Shown piece after piece: positions 44,718 to 53,649 of a DNA stretch of 60,563 nt. The notes under the pieces are model-generated. The model was not told the origin of the DNA, searched no databases, and saw only the letters and a program-made list of their open reading frames with translations. Within the stretch, counting starts at the first letter, position 1; each line of letters starts with the position of its first letter. The stretch is from NCBI RefSeq assembly GCF_020055635.1, contig NZ_JAIPUT010000023.1, positions 1 through 60,563 of the forward strand. Direction: 5' to 3'. Position numbers and translations under genes: made by a program. Source of the DNA: Marivita sp. Its GTDB lineage: Bacteria; Pseudomonadota; Alphaproteobacteria; Rhodobacterales; Rhodobacteraceae.

Positions 44718-46547
44718 CTATTCCGCCGCCTCTGCACCGATGAACCCGCCGGACTGCCGGTCCCAGTAGCGCGCGTAAAGCCCGCCTTTCGCCAGAAGCG
44801 CGTCATGTGTGCCCATCTCGAAGATCCGGCCCTGATCCATCACCACGATCCGGTCCATGCTGGCGATGGTCGACAGCCGATGCGCGATGGCGAGAACGGT
44901 CTTGCCCCGCATGACGTGATCCAGCGCCGTCTGAATCTCGGCCTCGACCTCGGAATCGAGCGCGCTGGTGGCCTCGTCCAGAACAAGGATCGGCGCGTCC
45001 TTGAGAATGGCCCGGGCCAGCGCGATGCGCTGTCGCTGTCCCCCGGACAGCTTGACCCCGCGTTCGCCCAGAAACGCCTCGTAGCCCTTGCGCCCCCGGT
45101 GATCTACGAGGCCCTGGATGAACTCGTGCGCCGATGCTTTCCTGGCCGCGTCATGTACCTCGGCGTCGGTGGCTTCGGGGCGACCGTAACGGATGTTTTC
45201 CATCGCGGAGCGGTTGAACATCGACGTTTCCTGCCGCACGACCGAGATATCCTTGCGCAGGGCGATCTGCGTGATGTCGCGGATGTCCGTCCCGCCGATG
45301 GTAACGCGCCCGTCCTCCACGTCGTAAAGCCGCAGCAGCAGCGACACCACGGTCGATTTCCCGGCCCCCGACGCACCGACCAGCGCGACCTTTTCACCCT
45401 CGGCGATCGGAAGGTCGAACCCGGTCAGCGCATCGGACGCGCCGCCATAGGCAAAGGTCACCTTCTCGAAATGGACCGGCCCCCGCGGTGCCGTGCTCCG
45501 CGCATCGGGGCGGTCGGTGATCCCGTGCTGCGGGGTCAGCGTGCCGATGCCGTCCTCGACCTCGCCGATATTGGTGAAGATCGACATGGCGACCCGGCCC
45601 AGCCGGTTGGTCAGCATCGACAGGCGCGTCGTGATCATCGCCGTCATGGCGATATCGCCGGCCGTGGCGCTGCCCCTGCTCCAGAGCCAAAGCGCCCCGA
45701 GAATGGCAAACAGCGGCAACATGCCCCCGAGCGTCATCAGGACCATGCGAAAGACCGCCGACAGCGTCCCGAAATCCAGCGACCGGTCCCGGTATTCGTC
45801 GAGGGCCGCGCGGGTGGCCGTGTCTTCGTCGGCATCGCGGGCAAAAAGCTTGACCGCCGCGATGTTGGAATAGATGTCCACCACCTGTCCGGTCACCTGC
45901 GTGCGCGCCCCGGCCCGTGCCTTGGACCGCTTCTGCACGCGCGGGATGAAATAGCGCAGCGCCGCCGCGTAGAAGACGGCCCAGATCACGAAGACCAGCA
46001 GAAGCCGCGAATCGATCGACGCCATCAGGATGAACGCCCCGATGAACATCGCAACCGAGTAGATCACGACATCCGACACCTCGATCACCATGTCGGTCAG
46101 CGCCCGCGCGGTCTGCAACGCCTTCTGGCTCAACCGTCCTGCAAAGTCGTTCTCGAAGAACTGCATGGAATGGCCAAGGGTGTGCTGATTGAGTCGCGCA
46201 AGGACCATCGGGTAAAGGTTCGGCCCGAGCAGGATGCCGGTCACACCCGCATCCATGACAAAGATCAACGGCCGGATCACCAGAAAGAACAGGACGCCGA
46301 CAACGATGACAGGCCAGAAGCTTTCCCAGAACGCGCCCATCTCGGCCAGCGATGTCTGGTCGACCACCCAGCCTGTGAAACGCGCCGCGACCAGTTCGGA
46401 AATGCCGGTGACAAAGGTGATGGCAAAGGCGATCAGGATGGCGCGTTCCGATCCGCGCAACGCCCAGCGGATGAACGGCAGCATTGCCTGTGGCGGTGGC
46501 CCCTCGGCCGGGTCGAACGGTCGGATCAGGCTTGCGATTTTCCTCAT
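44718..46547 (-). CDS. ABC exporter half-transporter (third of a tandem trio)
   Basis: 609 residues from MRKIASLIRPFDPAEGPP; the start overlaps the previous gene by four bases. An N-terminal six-helix membrane domain (about 30-330) and a C-terminal ATPase are fused. Walker A is GASGAGKSTVV, signature LSGGQRQRIALARAIL, Walker B LVLDEATSALDSE. The C-terminal tail ends RQSGGFIGAEAAE. The family exports lipids, toxins or drugs. Cargo is unknown. A 41-bp block (44845-44885) is identical to the neighbouring copy. Confidence 0.93.
   Translation of the reverse strand: MRKIASLIRPFDPAEGPPPQAMLPFIRWALRGSERAILIAFAITFVTGISELVAARFTGWVVDQTSLAEMGAFWESFWPVIVVGVLFFLVIRPLIFVMDAGVTGILLGPNLYPMVLARLNQHTLGHSMQFFENDFAGRLSQKALQTARALTDMVIEVSDVVIYSVAMFIGAFILMASIDSRLLLVFVIWAVFYAAALRYFIPRVQKRSKARAGARTQVTGQVVDIYSNIAAVKLFARDADEDTATRAALDEYRDRSLDFGTLSAVFRMVLMTLGGMLPLFAILGALWLWSRGSATAGDIAMTAMITTRLSMLTNRLGRVAMSIFTNIGEVEDGIGTLTPQHGITDRPDARSTAPRGPVHFEKVTFAYGGASDALTGFDLPIAEGEKVALVGASGAGKSTVVSLLLRLYDVEDGRVTIGGTDIRDITQIALRKDISVVRQETSMFNRSAMENIRYGRPEATDAEVHDAARKASAHEFIQGLVDHRGRKGYEAFLGERGVKLSGGQRQRIALARAILKDAPILVLDEATSALDSEVEAEIQTALDHVMRGKTVLAIAHRLSTIASMDRIVVMDQGRIFEMGTHDALLAKGGLYARYWDRQSGGFIGAEAAE
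44845..44885 (-). repeat. Duplicated nucleotide block inside ABC exporter genes
   Basis: These 41 bases are identical to 46671-46711 in the adjacent paralogue. The third copy (about 48531-48575) is only partly similar. The block encodes part of the H-loop region near the end of the ATPase domain. Confidence 0.85.
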
Positions 46548-48397
46548 TCCGCCGCCTGCGCCCCGATGAACCCACCGGACTGACGCTCCCAATAGCGGGC
46601 ATAAAGCCCACCCTTGGCCAGAAGCGCGTCATGTGTGCCGATCTCGGCGATGTGGCCTGCATCCATGACAACGATCCGGTCCATGCTGGCGATGGTCGAC
46701 AGCCGATGCGCAATGGCCAGCACCGTCTTGCCCTCCATCACCCGCTCGAGCGCCGACTGGATCTGTGCCTCGACTTCGGAATCAAGCGCGCTTGTCGCCT
46801 CATCCAGAACAAGGATCGGCGCGTTCTTGAGGATCGCGCGGGCCAGGGCAATGCGCTGACGTTGCCCTCCGGACAGCTTTACCCCGCGTTCTCCAAGATG
46901 CACATCATAGCCAGAGCGGCCCGACCCGTCTTCAAGCTGTTCGATGAACTCATGCGCCTCGGCCTTGCGCGCAGCGGCGTAGACCTCTTCCTCGGAGGCG
47001 TCGGGGCGACCATACCGGATGTTGTCCAGCGCCGAGCGATTGAACATCGCGGTTTCCTGCGTGACCATGCCGATCTGCCGACGCAGGCTTTCCTGCGTGA
47101 CATCCGACACGTTCTGCCCGTCGATGGAAATCGTGCCTTTTTCGGTGTCATAGAGCCGCAACAGCAGTGACACGAGGGTCGATTTGCCCGCTCCGGAAGC
47201 CCCCACGATGGCAAGCTTTTCGCTAGGCGCGATATCGAGCGTGATGTTCTCGATCCCGCCGTCGCGCTGACCATAGGCGAAAGACACGTCATCAAAGCGG
47301 ATCGCGCCGTGAGCCACCTGCAATTCCGGGGCCGAAGGCGTGTCGTCGATGCGATGCGGCGGCGCGAGGGTGTTCATGCCGTCCTCGACCTCGCCAAGGT
47401 GGCTGTAGATCACCATGATCGTGTAGCTGATCCAGCCCGTCATCTGGGACAGACGGATGCCGACAGCTCCAACCGCCGCCACTTCGCCCGGTGTCGCGCC
47501 AGCGCCGCGCATGCCGATAGCCATGGCCACGAGAACGACCGGAAGAATACCCGCGATGAACATCAAACCAAGGCGGAACAGTGTCTGTGCCTCGCCGAAC
47601 CGAAGCGCAGTGACCCGCAGATCCTCCATCGCGCCAAGCGCCTTGCCGTCCTCGTGACGGTCTCCGGCAAAAAGCTTGACCGTCTTGATGTTGCTGATCG
47701 TGTCGACGACCTGTCCGCTGACCTGCGCCTTGGCTTCGGCCCGCGCCGCAGACCGGCTGCGGATGATCGGCAGCATCAATCGCAGAAAGCCGATATAGAC
47801 GGCGAACCAGACCGCCATGGCCAGGATCATCCAGGGATTGACCGCGCCGACCAGAACCGCCGCGCCCAGAACCGTGGCAAGGCCGAAGGTGACGGCGTTC
47901 ACCGTTTCGATCACGATCTCGGTCAGCGATGTCGACGCCTGCACCTTTTTCTGCGCCAGCCGACCGGCAAAGTCGTTGTCGAAAAAGGTCACCGACTGGC
48001 CCAGCGTCCAACGGAACATGCGGGCCATGACCTGCATGCCGATATTCGGACCGATCATAACCGATTGGGTCAGGGCAAGCCCCCCGAACAACAGCGGTCG
48101 CGCCACGAGAAGCACCAGAAGGCAGGCAACGACCAGCCCCGCATGATCGGAAAGGAAATCCTGCGACGGAGTCTGGGCCACCGCGTCCACGACGTTGCCC
48201 AGAAGCTGCATCGACACGACTTCGGTGATCCCTGCGAGAACCGAAATGGCAACCCCTATCCAGATCACACGCCAGCCGCCCCGCAGGCACCAGCCCATGA
48301 AGGCCCGCAAATGGATCGGCGGCACACCGGGAGCCGGGCCCACCGGTTCGATCTGGTTGCCAGCGCGTTCGATCAGTGTCTGGTATAAATGCCGCAT
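46544..48397 (-). CDS. ABC exporter half-transporter (second of a tandem trio)
   Basis: 617 residues; its ATG follows the TAG stop of the preceding gene with no space. Membrane helices lie in about 35-330 and the ATPase in about 370-610. Walker A is GASGAGKSTLV, signature LSGGQRQRIAL, Walker B LVLDEATSALDSE, tail RQSGGFIGAQAAE. It is closest to the 44718-46547 copy in both protein and DNA. Together they could form a heterodimer, which is common when two half-transporters are encoded side by side. Cargo unknown. Confidence 0.93.
   Translation of the reverse strand: MRHLYQTLIERAGNQIEPVGPAPGVPPIHLRAFMGWCLRGGWRVIWIGVAISVLAGITEVVSMQLLGNVVDAVAQTPSQDFLSDHAGLVVACLLVLLVARPLLFGGLALTQSVMIGPNIGMQVMARMFRWTLGQSVTFFDNDFAGRLAQKKVQASTSLTEIVIETVNAVTFGLATVLGAAVLVGAVNPWMILAMAVWFAVYIGFLRLMLPIIRSRSAARAEAKAQVSGQVVDTISNIKTVKLFAGDRHEDGKALGAMEDLRVTALRFGEAQTLFRLGLMFIAGILPVVLVAMAIGMRGAGATPGEVAAVGAVGIRLSQMTGWISYTIMVIYSHLGEVEDGMNTLAPPHRIDDTPSAPELQVAHGAIRFDDVSFAYGQRDGGIENITLDIAPSEKLAIVGASGAGKSTLVSLLLRLYDTEKGTISIDGQNVSDVTQESLRRQIGMVTQETAMFNRSALDNIRYGRPDASEEEVYAAARKAEAHEFIEQLEDGSGRSGYDVHLGERGVKLSGGQRQRIALARAILKNAPILVLDEATSALDSEVEAQIQSALERVMEGKTVLAIAHRLSTIASMDRIVVMDAGHIAEIGTHDALLAKGGLYARYWERQSGGFIGAQAAE
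46671..46711 (-). repeat. Duplicated nucleotide block, second copy
   Basis: Identical over 41 bases to 44845-44885, in the homologous position of the neighbouring ABC exporter gene. Confidence 0.85.
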
Positions 48398-50242
48398 CTA
48401 TTCCGCTGCTTTCGTATCCGGATCGATGAACCCGCCCGACTGGCGGGCCCAGAACCCTGCATATAGTCCACCCAGCGCCAAAAGCGCGTCATGAGTTCCC
48501 TCTTCCACGATCCGCCCCTCGTCCATGACAAGGATCCGGTCCATGTGCGCGATGGTCGACAGACGGTGCGCGATGGCGATCACCGTCTTGCCTTCCATCA
48601 TGCCGTAGAGCGTGTCTTGAATGGCGGCTTCGACCTCGGAGTCAAGCGCGCTGGTGGCTTCGTCCAACAGCAGGATCGGCGCATTCTTGAGGATCACGCG
48701 CGCCAGCGTGACCCGCTGCCGCTGACCACCCGAAAGCTTGACCCCGCGTTCACCCACCTGCGCTTCATAGCCGGTGCGCCCTTGAAGGTCCTGCAGGGTC
48801 CGGATGAAGGCGTCTGCCTGCGCCTGTTCGGTGGCGGCGACCAGGTCGGCCTCGGTTGCGTCCGGTCGCCCGTAAAGGATGTTGTCCCGAACCGACCGGT
48901 GCAGCAATGAACTGTCCTGCTGCACCATGCCGATGGCCATGCGCAGACTGTCCTGCGTGACCTTGGTGATGTCCTGACCGTCGATCAGGATGCGCCCGCT
49001 TTCCGGATCGTAGAACCGCAGGAGCAGCTTGACCAAGGTCGATTTCCCTGCTCCAGAGCGACCGATCAGACCCACCTTCTCCCCCGGCTGGATGGTCAGG
49101 CTGATCTGGTCGAGACCGCCGCTATCGCGCCCGTAATGGTGTGTCAGAGACTGAATCTCGATCTTGCCCTTGGCCAGTTGCAGGGGCTGCGCATCGGGAT
49201 CATCGACAAGCGTGATCGGCTGCGCGATGGTCTGCATCCCTTCGGCGACCACACCAAGCTGGCGAAAGAACGACGTCAGCGCCCACATGATCCAGCCGGT
49301 CATCGCGTTCAGGCGCAGCGTCAGCGCGGTTGCGGCCGCCACAACCCCGACGCTCGCCTGACCCTGCATCCAGAGCCAGAACGCCCAGCCAACGACCGCG
49401 ACGATCAACAGACCGTTCAGCGTGACAAGAACCACGTCCATGATGGTGAAGATCCGCATTTCGCGCTGGAACGTTTGCCGGGTCTTTTCGATCGCGTCCC
49501 TGGCATAGTCCAGTTCGGTCTTGTGATGTGCGAACATCTTGACCGAGTGGATGTTGGTATAGCTGTCCACCACGCGGCCCGTCACTTCGGACCGGGCGTC
49601 GGAAGCCGCTTGCGACGCGGGTCCGACGCGTTTGACCGTCCACACCACAAGCGCCCCGTAGAGAAAAAGCCACCCGATCAGCGGAATCGCCAACCTTGCA
49701 TCCGCCTGCCCCAGAAGCACCAGCGCCCCGATCACATAGGCTATCGAGAAGGTAATCGCGTCGAATACCTGGAACACTGCTTCGCCGGCTGCTGGCGGGG
49801 TCTGCATGATCCGGTTCGCGATGCGCCCGGCAAAGTCATTCTCGAACCAGCCAACCGACTGCCGCAGCACGTGTTTGTGCGCCCGCCAGCGGATCAGCGT
49901 GCCAAAGTTGGGCAGGATCGTGTTGTTGAGCAACAGCACGTCCAGCGCCTGCAAACCGGGTCGGATCAGCAGGATGAAGACGGCGATCGCAATGAGCCAG
50001 CCGCCATATGTCTCCCAGACCTCGGCGGGATCTCCGGCCAGGATATCGACGACCCAGCCCATCACCCAGATCAGGCCGATCTCGATCGCGGCGACGACGA
50101 CGGACATGATCGTCGCGTAGACGAATATGCGTTTGAACGGCTTCGCATAGTCGAGCATGAAGGGCAGCAACCGCGTCGGCGGCGTGTCCTTTTCGTCATA
50201 GGGGCCGTAAGGGTCCACGAGATTTTCGAAATAGCGGAACAC
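48398..50242 (-). CDS. ABC exporter half-transporter (first of a tandem trio)
   Basis: 614 residues. The start is GTG 50242, preceded by AAGGAG eight bases upstream; an ATG 75 bases further up has no such site. Membrane domain (about 25-320) then ATPase: Walker A GRSGAGKSTLV, signature LSGGQRQRVTLARVIL, Walker B LLLDEATSALDSE, tail RQSGGFIDPDTKAAE. It begins the three-gene operon. It is more diverged from the other two than they are from each other. Cargo unknown. Confidence 0.93.
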   Translation of the reverse strand: MFRYFENLVDPYGPYDEKDTPPTRLLPFMLDYAKPFKRIFVYATIMSVVVAAIEIGLIWVMGWVVDILAGDPAEVWETYGGWLIAIAVFILLIRPGLQALDVLLLNNTILPNFGTLIRWRAHKHVLRQSVGWFENDFAGRIANRIMQTPPAAGEAVFQVFDAITFSIAYVIGALVLLGQADARLAIPLIGWLFLYGALVVWTVKRVGPASQAASDARSEVTGRVVDSYTNIHSVKMFAHHKTELDYARDAIEKTRQTFQREMRIFTIMDVVLVTLNGLLIVAVVGWAFWLWMQGQASVGVVAAATALTLRLNAMTGWIMWALTSFFRQLGVVAEGMQTIAQPITLVDDPDAQPLQLAKGKIEIQSLTHHYGRDSGGLDQISLTIQPGEKVGLIGRSGAGKSTLVKLLLRFYDPESGRILIDGQDITKVTQDSLRMAIGMVQQDSSLLHRSVRDNILYGRPDATEADLVAATEQAQADAFIRTLQDLQGRTGYEAQVGERGVKLSGGQRQRVTLARVILKNAPILLLDEATSALDSEVEAAIQDTLYGMMEGKTVIAIAHRLSTIAHMDRILVMDEGRIVEEGTHDALLALGGLYAGFWARQSGGFIDPDTKAAE

Positions 50243-50377
50243 CCAACGGTCTCCTTGAGGAATGCAGGGGGGACCGTGCCGCAGATGGCGGTCGGACCAA
50301 GAGGACAGTTGACGCAATGTTCGGTGTTGTCCGTGACACAGCGATCCTAGCGCGGCTTTTCGCCAGAGGGAACCCGG

Positions 50378-51523
50378 TCAGTCGAGAAGGTCGGATTTGC
50401 TCAGGGCAAAGCCCGAGGCGATCCAGCGATCCTCGAGCGCCCGCAACCTGTCGCCCAGCGCGGCCCCGGAATAGCTGGGCATCAGATCACTTGCCTGGAT
50501 CGGAAACTGCGCCCTTGATCCCGCCTTTGCAGCCGTCAGAATGTCTGCATCCAGCGGCGAGTCCAGCATTGCCCCCCGCAAGATCAGCACATCCCGTGCG
50601 ATGGTCTCGCCGTGGCGATAGCCAAGTTCTGCCGCCCCCTCGGAGGACGAAATCAGGCTCTGATACAGCGCAAGTTGCCTTTGATCCTTTTTCGACAGGC
50701 GTAATGCCGCCCCGTCGAACACGCCAAGCCCCGCGAGACGCCGGAGCGGGTTCGGGCGCATGTTGTGCTCTTGCTCGAGATGGACAAGCGGGGCCAGGGC
50801 GCGGGTATCGCTGCCCGGCAAGATGGCCTGCAAGACACCCGTCTGCGCCATCGATCCGATGGCCGGTGCCGGGTCTGGTGCGGACAGCAGCTTGATCATC
50901 TCGGCGCCGATCCGTTCACGCGACAGACCGGACAACCCATCCAGACAGTCGGCGATGGCGGCCAGCGCCTCGGCGTCGAATCCCAGATCCGGGTCGCCAT
51001 ACCAGGCGGCAAAGCGAAAGAACCGAAGGATGCGCAGGTAATCCTCGGAGATCCGGGCATGGGCGTCGCCGATGAACCTGACGCGCCGCGCCTCGAGATC
51101 GGCCAGACCGCCCAGCGGGTCGATCACCGTCCCATCGGCGCGTGCATAAAGCGCGTTCATCGTGAAATCACGCCGGGCTGCATCTTCGGCCATGTCGGTC
51201 GAAAACCGCACGACGGCGTGTCGTCCATCGGTTTCCGTATCGGCCCGGAACGTCGTGACCTCGTAGCCGGTCCCGTCAGAGACAATGGTGACAGTTCCGT
51301 GGTCGATTCCCGTGGGGACCGACTTCAGACCCGCCGCGAGGGCCAGCTGCTGAACCCTTTCAGGGACAGCATCCGTGGCGATGTCCACATCGGTGACCGT
51401 CACATCCATGAGCGCGTTGCGGACGCATCCGCCAACGGCAAGCGCGGTATCGCCCCGCGCGGTCAACGCGGCAAAGACGGCCTGCGTCGTATCCGAAGTC
51501 AGCCAGTCGCCAGCAACTTTCAT
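50378..51523 (-). CDS. cca: CCA tRNA nucleotidyltransferase (class II)
   Basis: 381 residues. It adds or repairs the 3' CCA of tRNAs. The nucleotidyltransferase motif is GGCVRNALMDVTVTDVDIAT (G-rich loop plus DVD metal pair); RRDFTMNALYARADG and the ISEDYLRILRFFRFAA segment follow as motifs of the class II head and neck. The tRNA-Thr in this window already encodes CCA. The gene overlaps the CoA pyrophosphatase stop by four bases. Confidence 0.95.
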   Translation of the reverse strand: MKVAGDWLTSDTTQAVFAALTARGDTALAVGGCVRNALMDVTVTDVDIATDAVPERVQQLALAAGLKSVPTGIDHGTVTIVSDGTGYEVTTFRADTETDGRHAVVRFSTDMAEDAARRDFTMNALYARADGTVIDPLGGLADLEARRVRFIGDAHARISEDYLRILRFFRFAAWYGDPDLGFDAEALAAIADCLDGLSGLSRERIGAEMIKLLSAPDPAPAIGSMAQTGVLQAILPGSDTRALAPLVHLEQEHNMRPNPLRRLAGLGVFDGAALRLSKKDQRQLALYQSLISSSEGAAELGYRHGETIARDVLILRGAMLDSPLDADILTAAKAGSRAQFPIQASDLMPSYSGAALGDRLRALEDRWIASGFALSKSDLLD

Positions 51524-52125
51524 GTGTCCTCCAGCCGTTCCGCCAGGCCCCGCAAAATACGCGCGGTTGCCCCCCAGATGTAATAGGGGCCAAAGGGCAC
51601 AGTGTAGTAATGTCTGCGGGTCCCGCGCCAGCGCCGCGATTGGACCGTGAAAAGACCAGGCTGCGTGACATGCGCCAAGGGCACGCGAAACGCTTCGGCC
51701 ACCTCGCCGGGTTCCGGGGTGATGTCGAAGGGCTTGTCGATCCAGCCAATGACCGGGGTGACAAGAAAGCCGGTCACGGTTTCATGCGTCGGCAAGGTGC
51801 CCAGAACCTCCACTCGGTCCGGAGACAACCCGACCTCCTCATGCGCCTCGCGCAGGGCGGCCGCCGTGACATCGGCGTCGCTGTCATCCTGTTTCCCGCC
51901 GGGAAAGGCGATCTGGCCGGGATGGTGCTTGAGCCGTGACGAGCGCTTGGTCAGCAAGACATCCGGTCCGTCTGCGCTTGCCAGAACCGGCACCAAGACA
52001 CCCGCGGGACGCAGTTTGCGCCCGACGGGCAGGTCTACATCCGGGTTCAGATCGAAATCGGAAGACGCCGTGGTGTTCTTGCGCAGGGCCGCTTCGAGCC
52101 GGGCACGGTCATTCACCCGACACAT
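51520..52125 (-). CDS. Nudix CoA pyrophosphatase (NudL-like)
   Basis: 201 residues from ATG 52125; GTG 52116 is an alternative. It hydrolyses coenzyme A or its oxidised form to 4'-phosphopantetheine and 3',5'-ADP. The Nudix box GGKQDDSDADVTAAALREAH has Asp in place of the first Glu, as in E. coli NudL, and the box ends EEVGL. The LKHHPGQIAFPGG segment is the CoA-type signature. It overlaps the hslO stop and the cca start. Confidence 0.9.
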   Translation of the reverse strand: MCRVNDRARLEAALRKNTTASSDFDLNPDVDLPVGRKLRPAGVLVPVLASADGPDVLLTKRSSRLKHHPGQIAFPGGKQDDSDADVTAAALREAHEEVGLSPDRVEVLGTLPTHETVTGFLVTPVIGWIDKPFDITPEPGEVAEAFRVPLAHVTQPGLFTVQSRRWRGTRRHYYTVPFGPYYIWGATARILRGLAERLEDT

Positions 52126-53098
52126 CTTCGGCGTCGAACCCGACGGTGGCGGGATCAAGATCGTAATGTGCGCCGCAGAACTGGCAATCCGCCGTGACCC
52201 GGCCATCATCCGTCGTCATCTTTTCGATGTCCCGCGCCGAATAGATCGAAAGGCTTTGCCTGACGCGCGCTTCCGAGCAGGTGCAGCCAAACCGCACCGG
52301 CTGTGCATCGAAGACGCGGGGGCGTTCCTCGTGGAACAGGCGAAACAGCAGATCCGTCGCAGGCAGCGATGGGCCGACAAGCTCCATGTCATCGACCGTC
52401 GCAAGATGGAAATTGGCGCGGTTCCAGTTTTCGCCCTCATCCTCGTTGAGCAGGTCCTCGGCCAGTAGCAGCCCGCCTTCGCCGGACCCTCCCTCGGCGG
52501 CATGCGGCGACGCCTTGGGCATGTGCTGAATCATGATCCCGCCCGCGCGCCAGTGCTGCGCCACCCCCGGTTCGGTCGATTGACCAAAGCTGAGCGCGAA
52601 CTTGGTTGGCAATTGTTCGGATTGTGAAAAATACGCCTCGGCACAGCTCGACAGCGTTTCACCGGACAGAGGAGTGATTCCCTTGTACGGCTGCATGCCT
52701 TTGCCCTGGTCCATCAGGATCGCGAAATAACCATCGCCGATCTGTTCCATCGCCGGGCCATCCGTAACCCTATCGGCGTCAAAGCTGGCATAGGCGCGGA
52801 TGCGGGCAGGCTCACCCTCCTTTTCGGGTGCATAAAAATCCGTCGCGATCATTCGCACGGCGCCTCTCGACTGGACCTGCAATGACAGCTTCCAGCGCAG
52901 CTTGATCGTCTGTCCGATCAGCGCGGTCAGCAACGCCATCTCGGCGACAAGCGCCTCGACCGGGGCGGGGTAATTGTGCTGCTTGAGAATACCGCTCAAC
53001 ACACCGTCAAGCCGGGCCACCCGTCCGCGAATATCCGAACGGTCAAGTTGAAATGGCAGGACAGTGTCGTCCCAGGCGAGTTTAGAACCGATGGTCAT
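52109..53098 (-). CDS. hslO: Redox-regulated chaperone Hsp33
   Basis: 329 residues from MTIGSKLAWDDTVLPFQL. Cytoplasmic holdase activated by oxidation. Zinc is bound by the C-terminal CTCSEARV and CQFCGAHYDL cysteines (CxC and CxxC). The N-terminal domain shows ALIGQTIKLRWKLSLQVQ, and GMQPYKGITPL matches family loops. Cysteine oxidation releases zinc and unfolds the domain to expose the chaperone site. The Nudix gene begins inside its end. Confidence 0.95.
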   Translation of the reverse strand: MTIGSKLAWDDTVLPFQLDRSDIRGRVARLDGVLSGILKQHNYPAPVEALVAEMALLTALIGQTIKLRWKLSLQVQSRGAVRMIATDFYAPEKEGEPARIRAYASFDADRVTDGPAMEQIGDGYFAILMDQGKGMQPYKGITPLSGETLSSCAEAYFSQSEQLPTKFALSFGQSTEPGVAQHWRAGGIMIQHMPKASPHAAEGGSGEGGLLLAEDLLNEDEGENWNRANFHLATVDDMELVGPSLPATDLLFRLFHEERPRVFDAQPVRFGCTCSEARVRQSLSIYSARDIEKMTTDDGRVTADCQFCGAHYDLDPATVGFDAEDVSGE

Positions 53099-53184
53099 GG
53101 AATTTCCTTGCTTGCCGCACGCGGGCATGTTCGGGACTATATAAGAGACGAACCGCGAGGTCCAAGGGGCAGAAGGGGATTGGC

Positions 53185-53649
53185 ATGATCCGCAGATATG
53201 GCAATGCACCGGAATCGGGGCGCTCCTACAGGCTCAGGACCGGCGCATATGCCATCCTGCCGTCCTCCGACGGTCTGCTGCTGACCCGTCAATCCTCCCC
53301 GGCGCCGGAGATCCAGTTGCCCGGTGGTGGCGTCGACCCAGGCGAATCTCCTGTTCAGGCTCTGATTCGCGAGGTCTACGAGGAGACCGGCTGGCGCATT
53401 GCCCGTCCCTTGCGGCTTGGCGCGTATCGGCGGTTTACGTTCATGCCGGAATACGAGCTCTGGGCGGAAAAGATGTGCCTGATCTACATGGCGTCCCCTG
53501 TCAGGCGCCATGGGGATCCGCTCGAACCGGATCATACCGCCCTCTGGATGAGCATCGCGGACGCGCAGGCGAAACTTTCGAACCCGGGTGATCGGGAATT
53601 TGTCGAACTTTTCGCGTCACGCGCCTCCGTATTCCAGAAGCGCCGCTGA
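53185..53649 (+). CDS. Nudix hydrolase
   Basis: 154 residues. The Nudix box is canonical: LPGGGVDPGESPVQALIREV followed by YEETGW. Such proteins remove pyrophosphate-linked moieties; the substrate is not identifiable, although the sequence is close to the small ADP-ribose and oxidised nucleotide group. Its last 33 bases overlap the end of the convergent response-regulator phosphatase gene. Confidence 0.85.
   Translation: MIRRYGNAPESGRSYRLRTGAYAILPSSDGLLLTRQSSPAPEIQLPGGGVDPGESPVQALIREVYEETGWRIARPLRLGAYRRFTFMPEYELWAEKMCLIYMASPVRRHGDPLEPDHTALWMSIADAQAKLSNPGDREFVELFASRASVFQKRR

Noticed and set aside
44805-46583. 592-residue plus-strand open frame across an ABC exporter gene
   Set aside because: It lies opposite a clear ABC exporter with all ATPase motifs; composition is typical of an antisense shadow (Arg/His/Gly rich).
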